A stretch of 64,000 nucleotides of DNA from Ichthyophis bannanicus (GCA_033557465.1 CM066033.1:1247827523-1247891522); one strand, 5' to 3'. Positions 31,190-42,214 are shown, numbered from the stretch's first letter. Numbers and translations: made by a program. The notes: a model not told the origin generated them from the sequence alone.

Positions 31190-31458
31190 ATTTTATTTAT
31201 TTATATTCTCTTATATACCACGCTATTCTGCATCAATGCGGTTTACATTGAACAGGGCATTATAACTTGGAAATAACTATTTACAGGGAACATGGGCTAT
31301 GGAGGGTTAAGTGGCTTGCCCAAGACCACGAGGAGCACCTGTGGGACTAGAAACCCCAGTCCTTCTGGCCCAAGGTTGCTGTCCTCTAATGGGATTTGAA
31401 CCCCCGATCTTCCGGCCTGAAGTACCTTGCCCCAACCACTAGGCCACTCCTCCACTCT
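31190..31458 (-). mobile_element. tRNA-type SINE
   Basis: Close relative of 3222-3515. Minus strand: A-box-like 'TGGCCTAGTGGTTGGGGC', B-box-like 'GGGTTCAAATCCC' (about 31389-31401), then 'cttgggcaagccacttaaccc'. Tail is AT-rich at the left (31190-31230). It inserted in the L2-like LINE endonuclease region. Confidence 0.8.
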
Positions 31459-32640
31459 GCATCATGAATATTTATGTAGAATCTTTTCATTAAACAGAGC
31501 TGCTACTGGTGTACTTGTATTCTCCACACCTTTCCCTGTTCCCAGCTTCCCATTGTCCTCTACATTTTTTCATAATGCCTCACCTGGCACTTCCATAACC
31601 ACAACCCTGAATGATACCATGCTTCTCTTTGCTTACCCTCCTCCATCATAACATATTTCTGACAAATATCCACAGGCCTCATTCTGTATGCAAACTCCTT
31701 TTTCCCATGGAACCTCACTAACCTGAGGCTCAATAGTAATATACTCAAGGAGTACATTTACTACTTGCCTTCTGTACTGCTGCTTCAATTGCCCTATAAG
31801 CCGACTATCACTCATTTCAACATTCAACCCAATCAAAGTAAAAAGAACAAAATAATGATCTAATAAGGGAACTGATCGTACCACCACTCCTCCCCAAAAT
31901 TCCTTCTGAACACTTGAAATATAAATCAAATCCAAGAGTCCTTTTAGGTCATGAGATGAACACTAAGCCATTTGAACACATGCTAGATCAACTATCAAAT
32001 TTAGTGAATGAAAGTCCTCAGGAAAAACAGAGTCCAAAAGTTCTTGAGTGTCATTTACTGGTGGCCTGTAAATCAATAAACAAGTAAAAGACCAAAACCC
32101 AATCACTCTCACTAAAAGATACTCAATCCAATTAGTTGGAATATATGCTAACAAACACATTGTAAACAAAGGATTGCACAAAGTTGCTAAAATCCCTCCA
32201 TTCCTCCCACCCAAAACCTAAAAATACATTTATATCCAGAAGGACACATTAAATTGGGCATGGCCCAATTACCCTCAAAAATCCATGTTACTATAACAAA
32301 ATACAGCTACAAATTGCTTTCTTCAATTTAAGATAAAGGAATTTATGATTAGCAGAACAAATATTTATCAAGCCCAACTTCTTCTCCTACCGAAATCCAC
32401 TCCACCAGGTACAGCAGGAGTTATTCCTTTTAAGATTCTAACCCACCGTTCTTCCCATCATCAACACCCCTTCCTCCTTACATTCTACCAAACCCAAATC
32501 ATGGATTTTCCAACCGCATTCATACTAAAAAACACCAGTCAAATATCCCTCATATCTCTACACAAATCCCCCAGCTATTACCAGCTCAAACCTCACATAT
32601 ACTAACGTTACTCAGCTATTTAGCAAAAGATAAGACCAAC

Positions 32641-33210
32641 AATTAACCTGCGGTATGCACAAAAGGCTTGCCCCTTTGGCATGTTCCTTCAGCATGACTC
32701 TTGAGGTGCAATGCCTCAGCAAACCACCCTCATTTAACTCCTACTGATGATATCCTCTAAGGGAATAATTTGATATCATCCATGCTTTAAGATTAATAAG
32801 TGGAAGTGTGTCTGCTTCCTCTGGATGCAGCGGGGAATAAGGTTGGTGGGAGATGTCCTTCCGGGAGACTGATGTACTTCCTTGAGCTTCAACATAAATA
32901 TGCTCTCTCTTTTTCACAATGCTATAAGTGGCTACAGTTGGCTCATGTTGTGAGTAAGTGACAAGGCTCTTATGAGAATTTACTGTCAACTTCCTCTTTA
33001 GATGGCTTGTGTCATCAAATCTATGCTAGGGGCCATGCATTGGCCATTTTCTACAAGATGGTAAATATGACATTAGCTAACAATAAGAGCATAGGTCTGC
33101 TGAGTTTGGGAAAAAGATCTTGGTAGGCAGCTATCAACAGATGCCTGGTGCAACTTTTGGAAGAAGACCATTCAGTGTTCTCCTTCCATCTCAGTGTTGT
33201 AAGCACTGAG
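32641..33210. other. No recognisable gene
   Basis: The short frames at 32741-32989 and 33051-33356 (minus) have no known motif. It may be the 5' part of the neighbouring LINE, but I cannot show this. Confidence 0.35.
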
Positions 33211-33479
33211 AGAGGGAGGAGTGGCCTAGTAGTTGGAAGCCATAGCCTTAGTCCAGAGGGACTGGGGTCCAAGTCACACTCGGGGATAGCAGCACTGGGC
33301 CAGAGGGACCAGGTTTTAAGCCCCACTAGTGCTCCTTGTGGTCTTGGGTAAGCCACTTAACTCTCCATTGCCTCAGGTACAGACTTAGATTGTAAGCCCA
33401 ACAGGGAAATGCTTATAGTACCTGAATATACCTTCCTAGCTGCTACCTGCCATAGGCAGTATATCAAATAAACTAATCA
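33211..33479 (+). mobile_element. tRNA-type SINE, partial duplication in head
   Basis: A-box-like 'GAGTGGCCTAGTAGTTGG' at 33220, then 'gagggactggggtccaagtcac' and later a second 'gagggaccaggttttaagcccc', so the B-box segment is doubled and diverged. 'cttgggtaagccacttaactctccattgcctcagg' and a tail 'aggcagtatatcaaataaacta' complete it. It sits next to the L1-like fragment. Confidence 0.75.
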
Positions 33480-33480
33480 G

Positions 33481-34070
33481 TTTCTTAGTGCACAGAGTAA
33501 TATGGACACCACTGAAACTGAAAGAATTAATCAGACTATATTCAACAGGTGTTGCTCTTGTTTATCTGACACTGGGACATCAGAACATCTTTTGTTTTAT
33601 TGTGGTAATGCTCAGGTTGTTTGGCAACAGGTATGGGGTGTGTTTTCAGGAATGCCTAATCTATGAGACTGTGATTCTTCGTTTGCAATCGAATTCTTTG
33701 AGGCCGAGACACAGAAAGCTCTTGGATTTGCTGCTTTTCATAGCCATACAAATAATTTTAAGCTGTTGGCAGAATAACTCATTGCTCAGCATGTCTTTTC
33801 AGTGAAATTCTGTTTGTCTCACCTACAAATACGAATCAGTAGTTGTGGAAAGAAAGGGGGACCTTGTACCATTTGTAGAAGTCTGGGCTCCAGTTAAGGA
33901 ATACTTTTAATGCTGCTGTGATATTTGGAATGGTTCAAGCGGGACTATTTATGTTTTGTAAGGGTGGGTAGGGGTGTGGGGGGAGGGAGGTACAACTGTC
34001 TGTAGCTTTCCTGCAGAAACATACTTACATGTTGTTTATTTGATATTTAATAAAATCATATTAGAACTCA
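33481..34070 (+). mobile_element. L1-like LINE, ORF2 C-terminus and 3' end
   Basis: At about 33546-33650 the plus strand encodes 'NRCCSCLSDTGTSEHLFCY' and 'CGNAQVVWQQVWGVFSGMP', the CxxC..HxxxxC-type zinc motif and tryptophan block at the end of L1/Tx1 ORF2 proteins. The 3' part ends in 'taataaaatcatattagaactc' near 34045. Only about 60 codons are recognisable and a stop follows at 33662. L1 versus Tx1 cannot be told apart. Confidence 0.6.
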
Positions 34071-34341
34071 AAAAGACATCCTCGAAGAGTGTGGGACTTA
34101 ATCAGGAGACGTGCCAAAACAGCACAGCCACTTGCTTTCCAGCAATGGCAGCAACAGCACTCAGACAAGGCTCACGGTGCAGCTGATGAAACTGCAATAT
34201 GGGTTTTCATGTGCTGATAATTAGTGAGCTGTTTTCTGTTGGAAAGAATCCTTTGCACTTAGCATAGGTTTGAGTTTAGGTTTGAATGTTTACTCTACCA
34301 CTCAGCCAGCAACATATAGGGGTGTGCCAAAGTAATATACA
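34071..34341. other. No recognisable gene
   Basis: Nothing I can name. It ends at the TA that precedes the TIR element. Confidence 0.35.
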
Positions 34342-35276
34342 GTCAAACCTCGGTTTTCATGATTAATCCGTTCGAAAAAGTCTGACTAAAACCGAAACGT
34401 ATGAAAACTGAAGCAATATTTCCCATAAGAAATAATGTAAATCCAATTAATCCATTCCAGACACCCAAAAATATTCACAAAAAATACATTTTATAGAGAA
34501 TAACTATATTTTTACATACAGAAAACAATGAGAAATAAATATAAATGACTAATGAAATGGATAAATGAACATTTAACATCACTGAAAGCAAGCTAAGTAC
34601 AATACTGTACAGTACAGTATGTTAACATCTGGCCTTAGCCACCCCTGACAAGCTGCTGTGCCCAGCTCTCTTTGGAATCACATTGGATTCAGCCCATTAA
34701 AATACCTTTACATTATCTGCTCAATGCTTCAGAATGGCAGAAATTCTTAATGATATAGCTTCAGACGTACCCTGCAAGAAAAAGAACTGCCTCCCACATT
34801 CATGCAACATCTCCTGCTTACGTTAACAGCTTTTCTTCCCTGCTACCTCCAAGCCTGAGGGGGCGCTCCAGAGAACGGGCAGGCGGTGGACGAGATCGGG
34901 GCCTTCCTCTCTGCGCAATCCTTGCCTCTCTGACTCTGACCAGGCTCGAGGATGTGTTTCATTTACGTGCTCAGCTGGCTTTCGCTTCTCACCACGCTGG
35001 CGATCGGTGAGTCCGGGGGGCAGTGCTGCCGGGACTGGGCGGGCGTTCCGGCAGTGTATACAGACCGGTGTGCAGCGCGAGGGTGTATGTATTTACAGTA
35101 CTGTACTTTACGAAAACCGAGGCGATGTACGAGAACCGGGACAAAATCTCAGTCAAAAAAGACGTTGAAAACCGAAACGATGTATGAGAACCGGGACAAA
35201 ATCTCAGTCAAAAAAGACGTTGAAAACCAAAGCGTATGAAAACCGGGGCAAATGAAAACCGAGGTTTGTGTCAAAC
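34342..35276. mobile_element. TIR DNA element (about 930 bp) carrying an exon-like segment
   Basis: The left end 'CAGTCAAACCTCGGTTTTCAT' and the right end, reversed, share the 17-bp 'CAAACCTCGGTTTTCAT' (right copy about 35249-35265), with TA outside each end. Next to the right end is a tandem duplication of about 57 bp ('gagaaccgggacaaaatctcagtc' at 35131 and 35188). The middle (34840-35060) is GC- and CpG-rich and unlike the AT-rich flanks. No transposase is visible. A mariner/Tigger-like MITE is my guess from the TA. Confidence 0.65.
34952..35010 (+). other. First-exon-like segment with signal peptide and splice donor
   Basis: After a GC-rich leader, an ATG at 34952 opens 'MCFIYVLSWLSLLTTLAI', a hydrophobic stretch that looks like a signal peptide, followed at about 35005 by GGTGAGTCC, a near-consensus 5' splice site. 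It lies inside the TIR element, so it may be a captured host exon or chance. No further exon was found downstream on this strand. I do not recognise the gene. Confidence 0.35.
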
Positions 35277-35667
35277 TAGACTCCATATGCAGCAGGGAGA
35301 GCGGTTATCTGACGCGCCCCGCTGCATACTGCGCTTCCATCTGCTGCACTGTGAGCCTCAACTGAACACAGCTGCTGCCACGGGAAATCCCCAATTTAAA
35401 AGTGCACAAAAATAAACAATTCACAAGCATTAGAGGAAAGTCAATTAGCATAACATAAAGTCCCTTTTAAAGTCTCTTTGCAAGATCTGAATACACCTCA
35501 TTTTTGCTGTAGTCAAGTAGAACATCTCTGGTACTTTTCTGAGACACTTCCTCTTGGTCAGGTCTTTATCGTCTTCCTTTCTACATACGAGCCCTGGGCT
35601 GAGTATCTAGAATCATGGTTCTCTCTCTTCAAGACACTCATGTAATATACTCCACAAAACACAAGGC
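35277..35667. other. No recognisable gene
   Basis: No frame, no repeat boundary that I can define. Confidence 0.35.
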
Positions 35668-35771
35668 CATGTCTACTAAACGATAACGTGTGCTAATCTA
35701 CTGCAGCACACATGTTATTCCTTTGGGCATGGTTGCAATAGCACATGCTAATGTTTAGTAGACATGGCCCA
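35668..35771. mobile_element. Short MITE (about 104 bp)
   Basis: TIR 'GGCCATGTCTACTAAAC' at the left against 'GTTTAGTAGACATGGCC' at the right, a perfect 17-bp pair. The inner bases are also partly paired ('aacgtgtgctaa' against 'tagcacatgctaa'). The end sequence recalls the TIRs at 50797 and 62592 ('TATGTTTACTAAA', 'TATGTCTACC'). Confidence 0.8.
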
Positions 35772-35947
35772 GAGTCTCTCAGGTATTTAGGTTAAGCACT
35801 TCTGTCCATGCTATGGACCTTTTATTGTAAAATCCCCAAATCCATATGCAAATGATAGGCATAGTTGGGAAAGACACTAGGGGAAAAGACTTTACATCCT
35901 CAAAACAAGCAGCAGAATACCCAAATATCTCCTTACTGTGTTTTTGA

Positions 35948-36160
35948 CAGAGTGGAGGAGTAGCCTAGTGGTTAGAACACTGGCTTGGTCACCAAGTGAC
36001 CAGGGTTTGATTCCCACTAGCACTCCTTGTGGCCTTGGGCAAGTCACTTAACCCTCCATTGCCTCAGAAGAAAGGCCTGGCAATCTACTTCTGGTGACAC
36101 TACCAAGAAAACCCAGGAGTTTCTGGGTTATCAGGACTGACTTGAAGGCACACATTGCAT
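35948..36160 (+). mobile_element. tRNA-type SINE with RTE-like tail
   Basis: A-box-like 'TAGCCTAGTGGTTAG', B-box-like 'GGGTTTGATTCCC', conserved 'cttgggcaagtcacttaaccctccattgcctcag', then 'accaagaaaacccaggagtttctggg' and 'ggactgacttgaaggcacacattgc'. The last part resembles the RTE 3' end at about 6738-6765. TGTGTTTTTGA occurs on both sides (35937-35947 and 36161-36171), a likely 11-bp target duplication, though a similar run occurs at the end of the copy at 47455. Confidence 0.8.
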
Positions 36161-37043
36161 TGTGTTTTTGAGATGAAATGGGGTTCAGCTTCTCACAATG
36201 CAGTCTGAACTTCTTAAGATGTTAAGTAGAATGCACCCTCTAACCTCTCAAAGAACATAAGCAGATTCTTATTCATTTAGGTTTCAAATGTATAGGTCAT
36301 AATCTCAGTCAAAAAAAGTTGCCCAATGTAGTACAGCTTGAACCTTTCTGGAATCTCTCTATCTGAACATAAAAACATAAGAACATAAGATATGCTATAC
36401 TGGGTCAGACCAAGGTCCATCGAGCCCAGTATTCTATTTCCAGCAGTGGCCAATCTAGTTCACAAGTACCTAGCAGTTTCCCCAAAAGACACAGGTTCCA
36501 CAATTCTTGTATTGGGGCAAGCAGTGGATTTCCCAGGTCCCTTTTAATAATGATTTATGGACCTTTCCTCCAGGAATTTGCCCAAATCTTTTTTAAACCC
36601 AGCTACACTAACAGCTTTTACTACATCCTCCAGTAACAAATTCCAGAGTTTGGTTACTCGTTGAGTGAAAAAATATTTTCACTTATTAGTCTTAAACTGG
36701 TTACACTGTAGCTTCATTGTACCTCTTGTAATAACGGTATATCCTTTTTAAGAAAAGGAGACCAGAATTGCACACAATAGTCAAGGTGTGGTCGTACCAT
36801 GGAACGATACAGAGGCATTATAATATCATTTGTTTTATTCTCCATTCCTGTCCTTATGATTCCTAGCATTCTATTTGCTTTCTTGGCTGCCACTGCACAC
36901 TGGGTAGAGGGTTTCAATGTGTTATCCACAATGACACCTAAATCTTTTTCCTGGGTGGTGGTTCCTAATGTGAAACCTTGCATTGGGTAACCATAGTTTG
37001 GGTTGTTCTTTCCTAGGTGCATAACTTTGCACTTGTCCACATT

Positions 37044-37690
37044 CAGCCCGATTCCATTCCGGATGTAGAAGCTTTCTGTACGTCCGGTCTGAACCGGACG
37101 TACAGAGAGCATCGCGATTCTGATCCCGCAGAATCAGAATCGCGAACAGTCCTCTACTTGCAGGCCAGGACTGCGATTCAGCCCAGTCTGCATGTACAGG
37201 ACATGCCTGACTAACTCTGTCAGAGCTTTTAAATGGAGGCATGGTGCCATGGTGTCCAGTTGCTATAGCACCGCAGCTCCATTTAAAAACCGCGATGCCG
37301 GCCGTCGGCTCCTGCAGCTAATTCCCCGCAGCACGATCCCCGATCTGGCCAGCTATGGCCAGGGTCAGGCTGCAGGGAATGACCTCAGGCATTCCCTGCC
37401 CCATTCATGCACCATTACATCCAGAGAAGTTATTCCATCTTGGAGGTGGAATAACTTCCCCGTACAAGTTGCCGGCCCTGGACGTACAGGGCCGATATTA
37501 GAATTGGCCCTGTACATCCAGGGCCAGTGACTATCCAGTGCCTGCCCTAACTCTGCCCCCAATCTTCCCCCTACCTGTCCCCATCTAACTTCCCTGTACA
37601 ACTGGCGGAGAAGTTAGACGTCGGCAGGGAGACCCATGAATAGCAGTGATGGACGTCCATCCTCACTATTCATGGGGCAGAATAATCCTG
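37044..37690 (+). mobile_element. Palindrome-rich foldback repeat, copy D
   Basis: The best-delimited copy, 647 bp. Comparison with CR1 copy A1 (10489-10510) shows the empty host sequence 'cacttgtccacattaaattt', interrupted after 'cacatt' and resuming at 'attaaattt', so ATT is duplicated. The ends are 'CAGCCCGATTCCATTCC' and, reversed, 'CAGGATTATTCTGCCCC'. Stems: 'ctgtacgtccggt'/'accggacgtacag' (37076-37105), 'gcgattctgatcc'/'agaatcagaatcgc' (37113-37142), 'agttattccatc..gtggaataact' (37427-37455), 'ggccctggacgtacagggcc' and partner (37473-37525). Confidence 0.8.
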
Positions 37691-38565
37691 ATTAAATTTA
37701 ATCTGCCATTTGAACATCCATTCTCCAATTTATCAAGATCCTCTTGCAATTTTTCACAATACTCTTTGGTTTTAACAACTTTGAATAATTTTTTGTCATC
37801 TGCAAATTTGATTGCCTCATTCATTATTGCTATTTCCAGGTAGTTTACAAATATTTTAAAAAGCAGTGGACCCAGCACAGATCCGTGGGGTACTCTACTA
37901 TTCACCTTTCTCCATTTGGAAAATTGGCCATTTAGCCCTACCCTCTGCTTTCTATCTTTTAATCATTTATTGATCCACAGTAGTACACGGCCTCCTATCC
38001 CATCACTTTGTAATTTTGCCAAGAGTCTCTCATGAGGGACCTTGTTAAAGGCTTTCTGAAAATCTAAATATACTATATCAACCAACTCACCTTTGTCTAC
38101 CTGTTTATTCACACCTTCAAAAAAACATAACAGATTAAGACAAGATTTTCCTTGGCTAAAGCCATGTTGGCCATCTCCAATTAAGCCATGACTATCTACA
38201 TGTTCAGTAATTTTGTTCTTTATAATGGTTTCTACCATTTTTCCCAGTACGGACATTAGGCTCACCGGTCTATAGTTTCCCAGATCACCCCTGGAACTCT
38301 TTTTAATAATTGGCATTATATTGGCCATTCTCCAATCTTCAGGTATTACAGATGATTTTAATGATAGTTCACAGATTACTAATAGTAGGTCTGCAATCTC
38401 ATATTTCAGTTCTTTCAACACCTTCAGATGTATAACATCCGGTCCAGGTAATTTGCTACTCTTCAGTTTATCAAATAGTTGTAGTACATCTTCCCGTTGT
38501 ATTGATATTTCTTTCAATTCTTCCGCGGTATCACTTTTAAATACCACTTCAGTCATGGGTAACAT
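37666..38565 (-). pseudogene. CR1 reverse transcriptase (copy A3)
   Basis: Frame 37963-38565 (200 codons): 'QREDVLQLFDKLKSSKLPG', 'IPEDWRMANIMPIIKKSSR', 'LGNYRPVSLMSVLGKMVET', 'LIGDGQHGFSQGKSCLNLL', motif A 'VYLDFQKAFNKVPHER' (the usual D after F is N). 37666-37905: 'NSRVPHGSVLGPLLFKIF' and 'IKFADDKKLFKVVKTKE' with the catalytic DD intact. In copy A1 the second D is G, so the two copies decayed differently. Confidence 0.8.
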
Positions 38566-39073
38566 CCCTATATCTTATTTATTTATTTAACAGTAAAGAC
38601 TGAAGCAAAGAATTCATTCACTCTCTCTGCTTTGGCCTTGTCCCCTCTAAGTGCCCCTTTTACCCGTCTATCATCTAATGGTCCAGCTGACTCTTTCACA
38701 GGTTTTTTGCTATGAATGTACTTGAAAAAATGTTATTATGCTTTTTTGCTTCCACAGCAAGCTTTTTTTCAAATTCTTTCTTTGCCTGCCTTATCAACAT
38801 CTTGCATCTAACTTGCCAGTGCTTATGTTGTTTCCAGTTTTCATCATTTGGCTCCTTTTTCCATTTCCTGAAAGATGTTTTTTTGGCAACAACAGCCTCT
38901 CTGACCTCACCTTTAAACCATGTTGGCAGGTTTTTGGACTTCCTTGCACTTTTCTTAAAGCATGGAATATAGCTGGTCTGGGCTTCAAGATAGTATTTTT
39001 AAGCAACACTCATGCTTGATGTAAATCTTTAACCTTTGCAATTGCTCTTTTAGTTTTTTCTTAACTGTTTTCC

Positions 39074-39720
39074 TCATTTTATTATAGTCTCCCTTTTGAA
39101 AGTTAAAAGGTAGTATATGGATTTCCTTGCCCTCCTTCCTGCATTTATTAAATCAAATGTGATCTTGCTATGTTCACAAGTGCCAAGTGATCCCAACACC
39201 CTTATCTCTTGCACTAGATCTTGTATTCCACTAAGGGCTAGGTCCAAAATGGCTTCTCCTCTTGTTGATTCATGAATCAGCTGCTCCAAGAAACAGTCAT
39301 TTATTTCATCTAGAAATTTTATCTCCCTACTATGTCCTGCTGTGACACTGACCCAGTTGATACTGGGATAATTGAAATCATCCATTATTATTACTGTATT
39401 GTAATTTTTGTTAGCTTCCCTGATTTCTTTGAGCATTTCATCATCCATTTGTTCATTCTGGTCAGGCAGTCAATAGAAAATCCCTACTGCCATTGCCTTC
39501 CCCTTTTTACATAGAATTTCAATCCATAGAGATTCTACAGTGTATTTTGTTTCCTACAAAACTTTAATCTTGTGTGATGCAATGCCCTCTCTAACACAGA
39601 GTGCAACCCCTCCACCAATTTGATCTACTCTATCATTGCGATATAGTTTGTACCCAGGTATCACAGTGCCCCACTGATTGTCCTTCCACTATGTCTCTTA
39701 GATACCAAGCATATCTAACC
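39074..39720 (-). pseudogene. CR1 endonuclease fragment (copy A3)
   Basis: 39074-39448 encodes 'MDDEMLKEIREANKNYNTV', 'IIMDDFNYPSINWVSVTAG', 'LIHESTRGEAILDLALSG', 'LGTCEHSKITFDLI'. The GDFN motif reads DDFN and the SDH motif reads CEH, so the active site is destroyed. Upstream codons to 39720 are broken by stops. Confidence 0.75.
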
Positions 39721-39850
39721 TCTCATTTAGTGCTATATATTCTAACTCTCCCATCTTATTTTTTAGACTTCCAGCATTTGCATACAAGCATTTTAGAGGA
39801 TGTATTTTATTCATATTAATCTGGTTATTGGTAGGCAGGGTAATTTGGAA

Positions 39851-40310
39851 TCTCTGTACTTAGGGTGATTTTGATAAATGTTCTCAGCTGGATACTCTCG
39901 CAGATTTCTAGAAATGTGGAGGCCGTTTCTAGAAAATGCATGTCTGGCTGGCAGAAACGTCTAAAGTGAAAACATGCACATAATATACCCGATTCTGAAA
40001 CCGTGGAGATAGACATGCCTGCAATTCTGGAATCAGGGAGATATACATTCCCGGTGCAGCACGAACAACACTACTATACTAGGACACGCATAAATGCAGC
40101 AAACACATGTACATCCCTATGCCTACAGTATTCAGAAAAGACAGACGTGTGCAATGCTGCCCTTCTCCGTGCAGCCACTCCTCTGCAGACAAAACAACTA
40201 TCTCTGAAGCTGCTGCTCACACTGACAGTATAGTGCCCATGCCATACCGATGAAGCAGATTAGGTCATACAACCCAGGCTATAAATACAAGTCTGTTGCA
40301 TGCCCTCAAC
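39851..40310. other. No recognisable gene
   Basis: Contains short frames on both strands with no motif. 'ggaggccgtttctagaaa' style text suggests a MITE, but no matched ends were found. Confidence 0.35.
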
Positions 40311-40424
40311 ACTATAAGAACATAAGAACATAAGATATGCCATACTGCATCAGACCAAGGTCCATCAAGCCCAGAATCCTGTTTCCAACAGTGGCCAATC
40401 TAGGTCATATGTACCTAGCAGTAT
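40311..40424 (-). mobile_element. CR1-clade LINE 3' fragment (copy A4)
   Basis: 'aacataagaacataagatatgcc', 'atcagaccaaggtccatcaagccc' and 'ccaacagtggccaatctaggtcat' match the first 110 bp of copy A1 read on the plus strand. This is a severely 5'-truncated insertion of the 3' end only. Confidence 0.8.
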
Positions 40425-40930
40425 ATGGTCTCTCACCTGTTTCTGCGGATACCTCATTCTTCTCTCAGCCAAACACGTACCATCCATTCAGCTATGTTCC
40501 CACTTTTCCAAAGCATTAGGACTTGCATAGCCCCCTTGGCATATACAGCACATGCCAGAATACCATTATATTTCTGTTGGGGAGTTTTTTACTGTTACTT
40601 TAGCATAGAAACGTCCCTCACCTGTGCATTCTGTTTCCACTGAATCTTGTTCTCCCAGACAGCAGACACCAGGTCACTATAGACTTATCATAGCCATCAT
40701 GGAGTCAAAGGGGTGTGCAGTAGATGTTGAATTGATGTGCATCTTTTAGAGGGAGAGGATAAAGTTCCCTCCTCAAGTCTCGCTGAGTACCTTCACATGG
40801 TGACCCCGTTGTATAACATCTATACCAAATCTAAGCAAGGCGACACTACAATTAAAGTATGTTAGGAACGAAGAAGAAAAATACCTAGTGACTGCATGTC
40901 ACTCAGGATAAAAAGGTACCCACCCTTAGC
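40425..40930. other. No recognisable gene
   Basis: Short frames only. I see no repeat that I can name. Confidence 0.35.
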
Positions 40931-41220
40931 TTGCACACTAGGGCTAACGATGGTGGTTGCGATAGCGCAAGTGCTGCAGATGTAGATAGCACCTCTGTCA
41001 CAGATAAAGGCCATGGTGAGCCTGTTCATGGACTCACTGAGGCAGGAGATAAACCACAGAAATTAATGAAAACGTTAAGAGGATTAACTAGAGTTAAGCA
41101 GAATTCTGCAGATAAAGAGGAGATAATGAACTGCTATCGTGCCTTAGAAGTGAGGTTCACGGCTGCCATAGTATGTGCAAAACTAACCTATATGGAGAAA
41201 CTACACCATTCATCTCTATG
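40931..41220 (+). mobile_element. R4/Dong-like LINE derivative, internally deleted (possible)
   Basis: The 129-codon frame at 40931-41320 starts with 'HGLTEAGDKPQKLMKTLRG' and 'VKQNSADKEEIMNCYRAL', which recalls the N-terminal region of R4/Dong-type ORFs. At 41146 it runs straight into 'gtgaggttcacggctgccatagtatg', the 3' end seen in the other copies (15718 reversed, 49248, 56395). That would be N-terminus joined to 3' end, a non-autonomous derivative. The protein similarity is from memory and moderate. Confidence 0.4.
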
Positions 41221-42214
41221 GGACACATTGGAATTTGGAGCGAGATTTTTTCTAAGTCCTGTCCTTATTCCACGTTTCAGCAGGTATAACGTGGATGTAT
41301 GGGTGAAATGCCATGGATGAACACAGGCCTTTCCTGGATATGCTTTAGATGTCTCCGTGCCTGACCACGCCCCCTTTCTGCCCCTCTCCAGCCCATGTCC
41401 TGAGATCCTCATTTTAATGCCATGTACGTTCAGGGCCACCAGATGTCAGAATACGAGTCAACATTTTTGAATGAAACATGTCTATCCCACACGTACACAG
41501 GGCTTATTCACGTTTCAGAATGACCTCCATAGTAACATAGTATATGATGGCAGATAAAGACCAATATGGTCCATCTAGCCTGCACAGTAAGATGGCTAGA
41601 ATGGTTGTACCAGTCGCTCTGTGCAAGTGACCTCCCTCCATTCCCTTGTTTAAGGTTGCACCCACCGCTCAATGTAGGTCACCCCCTCTATGCCTTTGTT
41701 TAGGGCTGTACCCATCACTCCATTCAGGTTACCCCTCCTATGCCTTCATTTAGGGTTGTATCCACCACTCCATGCAGGTCACCCTCTCTGTTTTTTGAAG
41801 TATAAAAGATATTTAAGTTTATTTGTTTTTATTCTTTTGCTATAAAGGATCCACTGTGTCTGTCCCATGCCAGTTGAATTCCGTCACTGTATTTCCCCCG
41901 CCACCTCCATCGGGAGGGCATTCCAAGCATCCACCACCCTTTCAGTGAAAAAGTATTTCCTGACGTTGCTTTTAAGTTTACCTCCTGATAGTTTCAATTT
42001 ATGCAATCTAGTTTTACAGCTTCCCCTTCTTTGAAAAAGGTTTGTTTGTTCATTAATACCCTTTAAGTATTTAAAGGTCTGTATCATATTTCCCCTGTCC
42101 CTCCTCTCCTCTAGGTCTTCAAATCTCTTCTCATATGTCTTCTGGCACAGGCTACAAATCATTTTGATTGCCTTTCTCTGAACCATTTCAAGTCTTTTTA
42201 TATTCTTTGTGAGA

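Larger units (their letters stand above)
30530..32640 (-). mobile_element. L2-like LINE, 5' half with endonuclease pieces
   Basis: Minus-strand fragments. 31963-32214 reads 'GGRNGGILATLCNPLFTM', 'WIEYLLVRVIGFWSFTCLL', 'IYRPPVNDTQELLDSVFPE', the middle of an APE endonuclease. 31633-31935 has 'LLDHYFVLFTLIGLN' in the place of the usual SDHY-LV motif ('SDH' degraded to 'LDH'). Beyond 30850, 'WLAKLVNMSLKEGMDPQDL' (about 30645-30700) is the start of the RT region. Interrupted by a SINE (31190-31458) and a 3'-tail piece (about 30845-30968). Confidence 0.6.
36370..39850 (-). mobile_element. CR1-clade LINE (copy A3), interrupted
   Basis: Same family as 9647-13638. 3' end at 36370 ('ataagatatgctatactgggtcagacc' on plus). 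C-terminal frame 36714-37112 ('KKANRMLGIIRTGMENKTN'), then foldback copy D (37044-37690), RT 37666-38565, linker about 38710-39010, endonuclease about 39074-39720. It is cut at about 39850, so the ORF1 esterase part is missing. A short TTATTTATTTATTTAA at 38574-38590 is an extra insertion mark. Confidence 0.85.

Noticed and set aside
34952..35239. A complete secreted-protein gene
   Set aside because: The hydrophobic start ends at a splice-donor-like site, later codons have no family resemblance, and the whole lies between TIRs. Kept only as an exon-like segment.
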